Source: Magnetovibrio sp. (GTDB taxonomy: Bacteria > Pseudomonadota > Alphaproteobacteria > Rhodospirillales > Magnetovibrionaceae). Taken from it: a stretch of DNA of 12,084 nt. Positions 1 to 8,213 of the stretch are shown piece after piece (positions within the stretch are counted from its first letter, which is position 1; each line of letters starts with the position of its first letter). The notes under the pieces are model-generated. The model made no database searches, was not told where the DNA came from, and was given only the letters and a program-made list of their open reading frames with translations. The position numbers and the translations under genes were made by a program. The stretch lies in contig JAESSV010000149.1 of assembly GCA_016763895.1 (NCBI GenBank), positions 1 through 12,084 on the forward strand. Direction: 5' to 3'.

Positions 1-1
1 T

Positions 2-172
2 GCCTCTGATGCCTTTTTCCCATTTTCAGACGGGCTTTTAGAAGCGGTCCAAGCCGGGGCCACCGCCGTTATACAACCGGGCGGATCTATTCGTGATCAA
101 GACGTGATTGAAGCCGCCAACTCAGCGGGTGTGGCCATGGTCTTTACGGGTATGCGCCACTTTAGACACTAG
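2..172 (+). CDS. purH: PurH C-terminus (AICAR transformylase / IMP cyclohydrolase), 5' partial
   Basis: This is the last 56 codons of the bifunctional purine enzyme PurH, which formylates AICAR and closes the ring to IMP in the final two steps of de novo purine synthesis in the cytosol. The visible residues include [26 protein letters not shown] and the terminal [12 protein letters not shown]. These are the signature blocks of the transformylase domain and of the extreme C-terminus of the family. The frame is open from the window edge to the TAG at 170-172, so the gene begins outside the window. The next gene starts 7 bases after the stop, so the two are probably cotranscribed. Identification is very secure because the C-terminal block is nearly invariant. 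Confidence 0.97.
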   Translation, partial: ASDAFFPFSDGLLEAVQAGATAVIQPGGSIRDQDVIEAANSAGVAMVFTGMRHFRH

Positions 173-179
173 GACTTTA

Positions 180-620
180 ATGGATTGGATTAAGACCTTT
201 GTTGCGTTGATTTTGATTGGTGTCTTGGGAACATCCCCGGCCTTTGCGGAACCCTTGCGCGTGGGGGGCAAAGCCTTGGAAGACGTCGTATCCTTGCCAG
301 CGGGCACCGGCAGCGAAGTTTTTTTATCCAGCATCACCATTTACATTGGCAATCTTCCCATTGAGGCCGCCCAATTTGATACCCGAGCGGCATCGGGGCG
401 CTTGGACCGGGGCGAAATCGGAGCCTACCTGGCCTTTTTGCTTTCTGGCAAGCCCGTCACCGGAACGGCTTCGACAATGCAAACCTTATTGTTGATGCGT
501 TTGGCGTCAAGTGGCGGGGGTTACGTTGGGGCCAAGGCCAAACGTATTAAAGACATTCTTGAAATCATCCATGTCGAACTTGAACGTCAATGTAATAGTC
601 CGCCCATGTGCTCCAATTAG
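180..620 (+). CDS. Small exported protein of unknown function
   Basis: This 146-residue protein is one I do not recognise. It opens with a clear Sec signal peptide: a short Asp/Lys n-region, a hydrophobic core (residues about 6-18) and a cleavage site after AFA at residue 23. The mature product should therefore be periplasmic. It has no lipobox cysteine. The mature part has a Gly/Ser/Ala-rich middle, a stretch RLDRGEIGAYLAF, and a charged C-terminal helix (AKAKRIKDILEIIHVELE). It ends with two cysteines (QCNSPPMC) that could form a disulphide. The ATG at 180 is chosen because AGGA at 171-174 lies 5 bases upstream. An earlier in-frame ATG at 108 would sit inside purH and bury the signal peptide behind 24 extra residues. 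The gene follows purH by 7 bases. Its stop codon lies within a 16-bp tandem duplication. Confidence 0.75.
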   Translation: MDWIKTFVALILIGVLGTSPAFAEPLRVGGKALEDVVSLPAGTGSEVFLSSITIYIGNLPIEAAQFDTRAASGRLDRGEIGAYLAFLLSGKPVTGTASTMQTLLLMRLASSGGGYVGAKAKRIKDILEIIHVELERQCNSPPMCSN

Positions 621-646
621 CATGTGCTCCAATTAGCGTGTGCTCT
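605..646 (+). repeat. 16-bp tandem duplication spanning the stop codon of the exported protein
   Basis: The unit CATGTGCTCCAATTAG occurs twice in perfect tandem (605-620 and 621-636). It is followed by a degenerate partial third copy (CGTGTGCTCT, 637-646). The first copy encodes the last residues and the TAG stop of the exported-protein gene, so the duplication adds copies after the stop and leaves the protein unchanged. It looks like replication slippage. Confidence 0.85.
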
Positions 647-654
647 AGGTAGGA

Positions 655-867
655 TTATCCCAAAACAAACATTTTTTGGCGGCGAAACCACCGTGTGACA
701 AGGCTAAAAATAAAAGCTGCGGCGCATAAAGTGCTGAGCGAGGCAATCCCCACGCGGGTGGTGGCGCGCAAATTATCCGCAAGGCCCAGGTTGTCATCAG
801 CTTTACCGTAAAATTTGTTGAGCCTTGGGCCGCCTTGGGCCGCCTTGGGCCGCCTTAATCCATCCAA
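655..867 (-). CDS. Doubtful small single-pass membrane ORF downstream of the glutamate dehydrogenase
   Basis: This open frame of 70 codons begins with TTG at 867 and ends with TAA at 655-657. Its second half has one hydrophobic stretch (GIASLSTLCAAAFIFSLV) followed by basic residues (TRWFRRQK), the pattern of a single membrane helix with a positive-inside tail. The first part is encoded by a 10-bp tandem repeat and reads RRPKAAQGGPR. Codon choice in the second half resembles the neighbouring genes. Against it: there is no ATG start and no convincing ribosome-binding site, and I recognise no family. The frame is the same as that of the dehydrogenase and is open directly after its TGA (922-924), so this could be chance read-through sequence. 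It lies in an otherwise geneless stretch (621-921). Confidence 0.25.
   Translation of the reverse strand: MDGLRRPKAAQGGPRLNKFYGKADDNLGLADNLRATTRVGIASLSTLCAAAFIFSLVTRWFRRQKMFVLG
822..856. repeat. 10-bp G+C-rich tandem repeat, three and a half copies
   Basis: The unit CGCCTTGGGC is repeated head to tail at 821-830 (first base differs), 831-840 and 841-850, with a partial fourth copy, CGCCTT, at 851-856. It lies between the converging purH-side genes and the dehydrogenase. The unit length is not a multiple of three, so any change in copy number would shift the frame of the doubtful ORF that runs through it. No function is evident; slippage is the likely origin. Confidence 0.85.
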
Positions 868-872
868 AGCCC

Positions 873-911
873 GGACATCATCAAAATTTTTATACAGTTT
901 TGATGATGTCC
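873..911 (-). terminator. 14-bp perfect inverted repeat just after the dehydrogenase stop; possible transcription end
   Basis: The arms GGACATCATCAAAA (873-886) and TTTTGATGATGTCC (898-911) are perfect complements separated by an 11-base loop. The structure begins 11 bases after the dehydrogenase TGA on the minus strand, where a terminator would be expected. A flanking CCGGAC/GTCCGG pair offers an alternative longer pairing. There is no T-run after the stem in the minus direction, so it is not a classical Rho-independent terminator. It may instead stop or stabilise the mRNA 3' end from either direction. The repeat is certain; the role is inferred. Confidence 0.45.
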
Positions 912-921
912 TTGTCCGGTT

Positions 922-3900
922 TCACAAAGATCTGTTCAGGCATTCATCCGACAAGGATTTAAACGCCCGACTGGCCACGGCAATCATGGAAATATCGTTG
1001 ACGTCACCCATCCAGAGTTCGGTCAATAATTGTTCGGTACGGTCAATTGCCTCTTGATGTTCTTCCGCCCATTGATCCATTGCTTTGCTCAAATTTTCCC
1101 CGTCTGCGGCCTTGTTCAAAACATAGTCTGTCAAGATACGCTGGTGGCTAAACAATTCTTCAATCAAGGCCGACACGGCAAGTTTTTGCCAATGCGTGGT
1201 GCCTTTTATAGCTTCGCATTCGATACGCAATTGACCAAAACGGAATTTTGCGCCCATGGCGAAATACAATTGCGCCACCTCGCACACTTTGAGATTGCGC
1301 AGTTGTGCCAGCTCTACGATGTCAAAACCCGAAGCCACGTTCAGCAAACTTGCAACCGAAAGAGCCAAATTTTTCGGCACACCGTCATCCGTAAAGACTT
1401 TGGCGCGGGCCATAATTTGGTGCTGGTAGGACTTTGGCACCACACCCCACAAGCCTTTGGCCAATTGTGAAATGTCCAATTTGAAACGCGCCACGGTTTT
1501 TTTCATATCGATGGGTTTATCGCCATGGCGTAAAACCCAAACCGTGCCTCGTTCCAAAAGATTGTTGATGGCCAACATCATGCACGTTTGAGCTCGCGCT
1601 GGAATTTTGTTGTCCAAAGATTCTATTTCGGACCACAATTCGCGCACACCAAAGGATTCCCGGGCGACAATAAAGGCCCGCGCAATTTCGGCCGGCATCA
1701 TTCCGGTTTTTTCGGCAATTTGGCTGACAAACGTGCCGCCCACCCGGTTGATCATGGAATTGGTCACGCGGGTGGCAATGATTTCCCGGCGCAGACGGTG
1801 TTTGGAAATGCCCTCAGCAAACTTTTTGTGTAAGGGCGTTGGAAAATACCGCATTAAATCATCGGTCAACAATTCATCATCTGGCAAATTGCTGGCGATC
1901 AATTCATCAAACAACCACAATTTTGCATAAGACATCAAAACCGCGATTTCTGGGCGGGTGAGGCCTTGTCCCCCACACACCCGTTCGTTCAAAACTTCAT
2001 CATCGGGTAAAAATTCGATTTCCCGGTTCAACCGATCCGCTTTTTCCAACATCCGCATCAACCGGATTTGGTTGTCGGCTTGTTCGGTGCCGCGTGTTTG
2101 GATCATGGAAATCGCTTGGGTCTGTTCATAATTATCCCACAGCACCAATTCACCCACTTCTTCGGTCATGCTGGCCAATAAAGTGTTGCGGGCATTGGGG
2201 GTTAGCTTTTTTTGTTGCACTTGAACGTCCAACAAAATCTTAATATTAACTTCGTGATCCGAACAATCCACACCGGCCGAGTTATCAATGGAATCGGTGT
2301 TTAAGCGACCGCCTGCCAAGGCATATTCAATGCGCGAGCGTTGCGTGGTGCCCAGATTGGCGCCTTCGCCCAAGACCTTAGCGCGGACTTCATTGCCATC
2401 CACCCGCAACGCATCATTGGTACGATCCCCGGCATCCATATGTGTTTCTTGTGAACTTTTGATATAGGTTCCAATGCCCCCAAACCACAATAAATCCACG
2501 TCTTGTTTCAACAGGGTTTTGATGAGTTCATTGGGCGTCATTTTTTCGCACGACACCCCAAACAAGTCTTTCATTTGCGGGGTCAGTATGATGGATTTGG
2601 CGCTGCGATCGAAAATTCCGCCGCCTTTTGAAATAAGGTTCACGTTATAATCAACCCAGCTTGACCGTGGCAAATCAAACAAGCGCTGGCGTTCTGCTAA
2701 GGCTTTGACAGGGTCGGGATTGGGATCAATAAAGATATGCAAATGGTTAAACGCGCCTTGCAGACAAATGTGTTTGCTGAGCAACATGCCATTGCCAAAC
2801 ACATCGCCTGACATATCGCCCACACCCACGACGGTGAAGTCTTGGCTTTGCGTATCAACGCCCATTTCCCTAAAATGACGTTTGACGGATTCCCACGCAC
2901 CCTTGGCCGTAATGCCCATTTTTTTGTGGTCATACCCAACACTGCCCCCGGAAGCAAATGCATCACCCAGCCAAAATTCATATTCCATGGACACGGAATT
3001 CGCGATGTCAGAAAACGTTGCCGTACCTTTGTCAGCAGCCACCACCAAATACGGATCGTCGCCGTCATGGCGCACCACATCGTTTGGCGGCAGAATTTGG
3101 CCCTTGGCATTTAAGTTGTCGGTTAAATCCAACAAACCGCGAATGAAGGTTTTGTAACATTTGATGCCCCATTGATGAAGGCTTCACGACCATCTTCGGG
3201 AGCGGGAGGATTTTTCATCACAAAACCACCCTTGGACCCGACGGGCACAATCACCGCGTTTTTAACCTGTTGAGCTTTCACAAGGCCCAGAATTTCGGTG
3301 CGGAAATCTTCCCGGCGATCGGACCAGCGCAAGCCCCCCCGCGCAACATTACCAAAGCGTAAGTGCACGCCTTCGACATCAGCCGAATAGACAAAAATTT
3401 CATATTTTGGACGCGGCAAGGGCAATTCTTCGACGTCTTTGCTTGATAATTTAAAGGATAACCAAGCTTTAGGATGGCCGACGTCATCGGTTTGATAGAA
3501 ATTGGTGCGCAAGGTCACCTCAACCAAATTGACAAACCGGCGCAAGATTTTATCTTGGTCTGCGCTGGTGACGGATTCCAATAATGCGTCGATTTTTTTG
3601 CGCAGGCGTTTGGCCGTGCGTTCAGATTTTAGGCGTTCAGGTTCTGAGCCTTGCGGTTCAAAACGCGCCGTAAACAAATCCACAATGGCCCGAGTCACAG
3701 GCCCATTTTCCCGCAACGTCAAAGACATATAATCTTCTGAAAACATGACTCCGGCTTGGCGTAAATATTTTGTATACGCGCGCAAGATGGTGACTTCGCG
3801 CCACGATAAACCGGCCACCAAAATCAAAGCATTTAACGAATCACTTTCCATATTGCCCGCCCAAATGTGGTCAAAGGCTTGATGAAAATGATGGCGAATG

Positions 3901-5843
3901 TCATGTGCTGTGCCCTCTAGGGGGGCTCTGGGTTCAAGCCCAAAATCGTGAATGACGATTTTATAAGGGGCGTTTTTTGGGCGGACTTCATAAGGAATTT
4001 CGTCAATCACCCGAAGCCCCAAATCTTCTAACATGGGTAAAATATCAGAAAGAGCTGCGGAATGACGGGGGTGGTAAATTTTAAACCGCATGGACGGTCC
4101 ATCCGTGGCGTTTTGTTCATACAAGTTCAAACCAAGGCTGTCGTAATCGTATGTGGGCTCAATACGGTCAATATCATCCAGGGTTTGACGGGGGTCGTAA
4201 TGGTCTTCGTAACCCCGTTCAAAGGCATCTTGGTACGCCGACAACAACCGCATGCCTTCCATTTCACCATGTTCTTGGGTGAGCACGCCGCGCAAACGAT
4301 CCGACCAGGATTTGGCCAAATCGGCGAGCCTTTCTTCAACGTCGCTTAGGTCAAAACTCGGAATTTTTCCGGGCTCGGTTTTAATCACCAAATGAAGGCG
4401 CGCCAACGGATCATCCCCCAAACGGGCATAATGCGACACCACGTTTCCGTTAAACGTTTCTCCCAAAAGGGTTTGAATTTTACAACGCAAATCCGTGGTG
4501 TAACGATCCCGGGGCAAATAAATAAGGCAGCTCATGAATCGTTCGAAATCGTCTTTGCGGGTGAACAAGGCAACCCGTTGACGATCTTGCAATCGCAAAA
4601 CCCCCAAACACGTTTCCAACAATTGCTGATCAGAAGATTGGAACAATTCATCTCTGGGGAACGTTTCAAGAATGTTCAGTAACATTTTTCCGTCGTGGCT
4701 GTTGGATGCCATACCGGCATTATCAAAAGCATTTCGCAATTTACGTCGCAACAACGGAATATCGCGTACGCTGCGTTGATAGGCCCCCGCAGTGAACAAT
4801 CCAAAAAAGACCCGTTGCCCAATGACCTGGCCATTGGAATCGAGATGTTTAATGCCAATGGAATCCATATAAACCGGGCGATGCACCCGTGATTTGATGT
4901 CGGACTTGGTCACCATCAATAAATCTGTTTTGCTGAGAAATGCGCGCACTTCGGGCGGCATTTTGTCCATATTGCGCATTTCTTGAAACGCCACCCGATC
5001 CGGGTCGCTGAGAATGCCAAGGCCGCTGTCTTTGCGCACAATCGCCTTTGCCTGGGCGCCTTTGCCCACAAATTCATATTCCCGATAACCCAAAAACGTA
5101 AAGTTATCATCATGCAGCCAACGTAAAAAGTCACGAACCTCAGAGACTTCATCGATGGGAATACATGCGGTTAAGGTTTCAAGTTCGTCAATCAATTGGG
5201 CCAAACCGTTGCGCATGGCGCGCCAATCGCGCACGGCCAGTTTGACTTCTTTCAAGGCTTCTAAAATACCTTCAGCAATTTTTTCATGGGCCGATTCAGG
5301 TTGTTCATCGATTTGAATATGAATATAGCTTTCGCCTTTTATATCCGCATCAGAACCCAATGTTCCAGCTTCTACGATGGACGATAATTGCCCTGATTTT
5401 GTTCTGCGTACGCGGATAACGGGGTGTACGGCTAAATGTACGCCCAGACTGGCGCGATTGATTTCGGCGGTGATGCTATCGACCAAGAACGGCGTATCGT
5501 CGTTCACCACTTCGACCACGGTGTGGCTTATGGACCAATCTTTGTTGGTGTTACCGGGATTATAGACTTTGACCACCGGGGTGGAATTTTTTCGTTTCGC
5601 ACCTGTATTGATATGATGCAAGGCGAGGTCAGCAAGTTGCGCAGGATTGGTATTTTCCAATTCATCCAGCACAACATGCCCATAATATTGCTTAACAAAC
5701 TGTTGCATATGCGGTTGCATGGCTTTGGTTGCCCGCTTGGTCGCAATATTTGTGATTTTAGTGAGGATGCGATTGCGGGTCGCCAAGTCTTTGGAATTTC
5801 TGATCAAAGTCTTCGCCGCAACTTTTGCCCTTGTTTTTACCAT
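922..5843 (-). pseudogene. gdhB: NAD-specific glutamate dehydrogenase (large, about 180 kDa class), frameshifted
   Basis: This enzyme oxidatively deaminates glutamate to 2-oxoglutarate and ammonia with NAD in the cytosol, feeding amino-acid catabolism into the TCA cycle. The N-terminal part contains the ACT-like region (about residues 105-145, HTVVEVVNDDTPFLVDSI). The catalytic core follows with ARGGLRWSDRREDFRTE and VKNAVIVPVGSKGGF (about residues 860-875, including the KGG lysine). After the break come DDPYLVVAADKGTATFSDIA, HIFIDPNPD, FGGIGTYIKS, GEGANLG and EIAVLMSYAK. The ATG at 5841-5843 is preferred because CGAGGGG lies upstream at normal spacing. At residue about 892 the frame changes: reading on gives 14 unrelated residues and a stop at 3123, while the -1 frame gives KCYKTFIRGLLDLTDN, a family block. 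One extra G would restore 1,640 residues, close to the family's usual 1,600. It is either a sequencing indel or a true null allele. Confidence 0.93.
3167..3170 (-). other. Frameshift site in the glutamate dehydrogenase (C4 run, G4 in the coding strand)
   Basis: The coding strand reads ATC AAT GGG GCA TCA. Inserting one G into the run gives ATC AAT GGG GGC ATC AAA TGT, i.e. INGGIKC, which joins both halves of the protein without any loss. The position is defined to within a few bases because the family sequence resumes directly after the run. I see no heptameric X-XXY-YYZ slippery sequence here and no obvious downstream pseudoknot, so programmed frameshifting is unlikely. Confidence 0.85.
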
Positions 5844-6228
5844 CTCGTACGCCCCTCGTTCTATCAAAACCAAGCCTCGGTTTCGCCATAGATTAAAGCC
5901 CAGTATTTCTTATAGCTGACAAAAGGTTACGGTATGATCGGAAGATAATCCAATACTTTCGGTTGGTTATTTGGGGCGGATGCAAAGTTGGCGCATAATA
6001 ATCAGGGAAAGCCTGATTTTTTGTCTATATTTGCCAAGGGTCAAGACTCCGTTTAGGCTATGCATGAGGCCCTTAATTTGGGTATATCATTTGAAATGCT
6101 GCGATGCTTTGTCTAAAGTGCCTAGCAATTGCATTTTGGGGGCTGCAATTCTTGCTATGAGGCCTCCTTTGAATTTTCGTTTGAATTTTCCCATCAGCCC
6201 GAAAAGGCGCGATATAGGAGTATCTGTA
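5844..6228. other. Divergent intergenic region between the dehydrogenase and the HPt-receiver operon
   Basis: These 385 bases separate the minus-strand dehydrogenase start from the plus-strand operon. They should hold promoters for both directions, but I find no strong consensus pair. On the plus strand TATGAT at 5933-5938 is a good -10 with only a poor -35 (TTATAG, 5910-5915). Downstream of it is a terminator-like hairpin (6000-6022). A 12-bp direct repeat, TTTGAATTTTCG/TTTGAATTTTCC, lies at 6168-6191. The ribosome-binding site TAGGAG at 6215-6220 serves the operon's first gene. No credible gene is encoded here; an open plus-strand frame from 5971 has no family resemblance. Confidence 0.6.
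6000..6022 (+). terminator. Rho-independent-type hairpin in the leader of the HPt-receiver operon
   Basis: The arms AATCAGG (6000-6006) and CCTGATT (6012-6018) enclose the short loop GAAAG. The T-run at 6017-6022 follows without a gap, giving classical plus-strand terminator geometry, although the stem is only 7 bp. No plus-strand gene ends upstream of it, because the dehydrogenase runs the other way. It therefore sits about 207 bases before the ATG at 6229, as an attenuator or the end of a short transcript would. The structure is seen directly; the role is inferred. Confidence 0.5.
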
Positions 6229-7011
6229 ATGAGTGATTTTCTTCCTTCAGCAGAAGATGTCGACCGTCAACTTGAAGCTGAATTTTTACAAGATGTTGAA
6301 GACAGTGTTAATCAGCTTGATGTTTTACTGGGCAGCCTTCGTTCTCATACGGAAGACACCGGTAAAGGCTTGGTCGAACTGAAAAGAATTACACATGGAT
6401 TGTTGATGCAGGGTCGTGGCATCAATGTTCCGACCATACATCTTTTGGTTCACCGTTTGAGCGAGTATTTGTCGGAAGTCAAAGAGCTATCAGACCAAAA
6501 TGTCGAGGATGTTCAGGTTTTTACCGATAAATTACAGGGTATTTTGGAAGGGGATTTAACCGATGTTGGCGATACCCCTCAACTGGTCAGGGCCTTGCCC
6601 GCCAGCCAGTTTGCCGATATTGATTTTGGCGATATCACGCCCAAAGATATCGAAGTCTTGTTGATCATTCCCGAAAAATCCTTATCCCGCATTGTGCACA
6701 AGGAATTGGCCGAATGTGGCTACCGTGTTTCCAACGCTCGTTCCTCGTTCGAAGGCTTTAAAATTGCCATGCAAACGAAGCCCGATATGGTGATTGCTTC
6801 CATGGAATTGACGGGCATGAAAGGGATCGATTTGGCCTGTGCCTTTGCGGCGATGGAACCCACCCATGCGATGCCGTTTGCGCTTTTGACCAGTTATGAT
6901 TGGGGTCATTCGGCTTTGGACAGGCTGCCCCCGCGCGCGGCTTTGTTGCGCAAGGGGCAAACCTTTGGCGGTGATTTGGCCGAAGCCTTGGCTCGTTTTC
7001 GGATCACGTGA
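6229..7011 (+). CDS. HPt-domain protein with a degenerate (pseudo-)receiver domain
   Basis: This 260-residue cytoplasmic signalling protein has two parts. Residues about 15-105 are a four-helix-type HPt-like region with LKRITHGLLMQGRGINVP around His56, the likely phosphotransfer histidine. Residues about 140-257 have the fold pattern of a response-regulator receiver (EVLLIIPEKS, KPDMVIASMEL, PFALLTS, LLRKG). The position of the phospho-accepting aspartate holds Ser191, spaced 8 residues before the conserved Gly (SMELTGMKG). The acidic pair at the first strand is reduced to Pro-Glu. Thr221 and Lys242 are kept. The receiver is thus probably not phosphorylated in the usual way. ATG 6229 is chosen for TAGGAG 8 bases upstream; the frame is open further back but the sequence there is not protein-like. 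The stop overlaps the next gene's ATG by one base, implying coupled translation. The domain calls are inferred from motif pattern. Confidence 0.75.
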   Translation: MSDFLPSAEDVDRQLEAEFLQDVEDSVNQLDVLLGSLRSHTEDTGKGLVELKRITHGLLMQGRGINVPTIHLLVHRLSEYLSEVKELSDQNVEDVQVFTDKLQGILEGDLTDVGDTPQLVRALPASQFADIDFGDITPKDIEVLLIIPEKSLSRIVHKELAECGYRVSNARSSFEGFKIAMQTKPDMVIASMELTGMKGIDLACAFAAMEPTHAMPFALLTSYDWGHSALDRLPPRAALLRKGQTFGGDLAEALARFRIT

Positions 7012-8213
7012 TGGCGACCGATCCATGCGCTCTTGTCATTTTGGATCACATGCCTTTGGCGGCCGAATTTTTTGAAGTCTATTGGAATCAAAAGCCTTTC
7101 TTGGTGCGCAATGCCATTGGTAAAGCAGATTTTGAACCCTTAATTTCTGCCGAAGAACTGGCGGGTTTGTCATTGGAAGACGCGCCCCAGTCTCGTTTGA
7201 TGAAAACCCCTCAAAGGGGACAAGAGGGGGGACAAAAGGGGGGAGAAGGCTGGTCGTGCGAATTTGGGCCGTTTTCACAACAAGATTTTACCGCGTGCGA
7301 AGATCACAATTGGTCTTTGTTGGTGCAAAATGTCGAACAATTTCACCCCGACACGGCGACATTGTTGCGTCATTTTGATTTTTCACCCCGTTGGTTGATG
7401 GATGACATCATGGTCAGCTATTCCGAGCCCGGGGGTTCGGTGGGACCGCATATTGACAATTACCATGTGTTTTTGGTTCAAGGCCAAGGCCGTCGCCAGT
7501 GGACCGTTGGGCGTGCGCCTATTGTGCAGGAACAGTATATTGAAGACCTGGATTTTAAAATTTTAAAAGAGCCCATCGAGGGCGATGCGGTCGAGGTTGG
7601 TCAAGGCGATGTGTTGTATTTGCCGCCCCGTTTCGGTCACCAAGGCACAACAATTGAACGATCCATGACGTTTTCGGTCGGTTTTTTGGGGCCAAAGGTG
7701 TCTGAATTGATGAGCGGTTATGGGCAATATCTGGCCGATAACGAAGCCCAAGATCAGCGCTATGTTGGGGCCGGTTTGGGAACCCAAAGTTCAGGTTTTA
7801 AGATTGATCAAAAGGCTGTTGAACGTCTGCGCGATTGTTTGGCTCAGCGGCTTGAGAGCCCGGATTTTTCCAAGTGGTTGGTCGCGTTTTTTACCGAAAG
7901 CTCGCACGATAATTTTGGCAATTTAGAAGACCGTGACGACGCTATCAATGTGGAAACTTTGGGGCAGACGCTTGCAGACGGAGCGCGCTTGATCAAACCC
8001 CAATATGTGAAATTTGCGATCACTGCGGCCTCGCCGGGGCAGTTTAACGTGGGTTTTGATGCGCACAGCTTTATTTTACAAGAACCGTTATTTCCTTTGC
8101 TTCAAGCGTTCATGAAAGAACGGTCCGTGGGCATTGAACGTATTCAAACGGCTCAAGCCCTGAAACTGGTTGTGAATTTGTTCAACCACCATGCTTTGGA
8201 ATTTGAAGATTAA
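7011..8213 (+). CDS. roxA: Cupin_4/JmjC-like ribosomal oxygenase, RoxA (YcfD) family
   Basis: RoxA enzymes are Fe(II)/2-oxoglutarate oxygenases that hydroxylate an arginine of ribosomal protein L16; substrate identity here is assumed from the family. The 400-residue protein opens with FFEVYWNQKPFLVR, typical of the family N-terminus, followed by NWSLLVQNVEQFHP and WLMDDIMVSYSEPGGSVGPHIDNYHVF. The iron ligands are visible as His147, Asp149 and, in YLPPRFGHQG, His210. A C-terminal helical region completes the usual architecture. It is slightly longer than E. coli RoxA (373), partly through a Gly/Gln-rich insertion at residues about 69-80 encoded by a 12-bp tandem repeat. ATG 7011 overlaps the upstream stop (TGATG); a GTG at 7008 would add one residue. 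The spermidine-synthase-like gene follows directly, so the three genes form an operon. Confidence 0.86.
   Translation: MATDPCALVILDHMPLAAEFFEVYWNQKPFLVRNAIGKADFEPLISAEELAGLSLEDAPQSRLMKTPQRGQEGGQKGGEGWSCEFGPFSQQDFTACEDHNWSLLVQNVEQFHPDTATLLRHFDFSPRWLMDDIMVSYSEPGGSVGPHIDNYHVFLVQGQGRRQWTVGRAPIVQEQYIEDLDFKILKEPIEGDAVEVGQGDVLYLPPRFGHQGTTIERSMTFSVGFLGPKVSELMSGYGQYLADNEAQDQRYVGAGLGTQSSGFKIDQKAVERLRDCLAQRLESPDFSKWLVAFFTESSHDNFGNLEDRDDAINVETLGQTLADGARLIKPQYVKFAITAASPGQFNVGFDAHSFILQEPLFPLLQAFMKERSVGIERIQTAQALKLVVNLFNHHALEFED
7216..7249 (+). repeat. 12-bp purine-rich tandem repeat inside the oxygenase gene
   Basis: Three imperfect units follow each other: GGGGACAAGAGG (7216-7227), GGGGACAAAAGG (7228-7239) and GGGGAGAAGG (7240-7249). 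The strand is almost pure purine and has G runs of 4, 6 and 6. In frame it encodes RGQE, GGQK and GGEG, a flexible insertion between the N-terminal segment and WSCEFGPF. The unit length preserves the reading frame, so copy-number change would only lengthen or shorten the loop. Confidence 0.85.

Noticed and set aside
822..856. CRISPR-like array
   Set aside because: The units are 10 bp and contiguous without spacers, so this is a simple tandem repeat.
815..1057. Plus-strand open frame across the dehydrogenase 3' end
   Set aside because: It starts in the 10-bp tandem repeat and runs antisense to a well-conserved gene, with no recognisable protein features of its own.
1030..1930. Several plus-strand open frames of 80-146 codons antisense to the dehydrogenase
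   Set aside because: They are opposite a gene with strong family motifs, lack ribosome-binding sites and contain low-quality protein sequence.
3160..3180. Programmed -1 ribosomal frameshift in the dehydrogenase
   Set aside because: The site lacks a canonical slippery heptamer and the family is not known to use frameshifting; a one-base indel in the homopolymer is simpler.
5971..6228. N-terminal extension of the HPt/pseudo-receiver gene by 86 residues
   Set aside because: The extension has no domain-like character and includes terminator-like and repeat DNA. TAGGAG in front of ATG 6229 marks the start.
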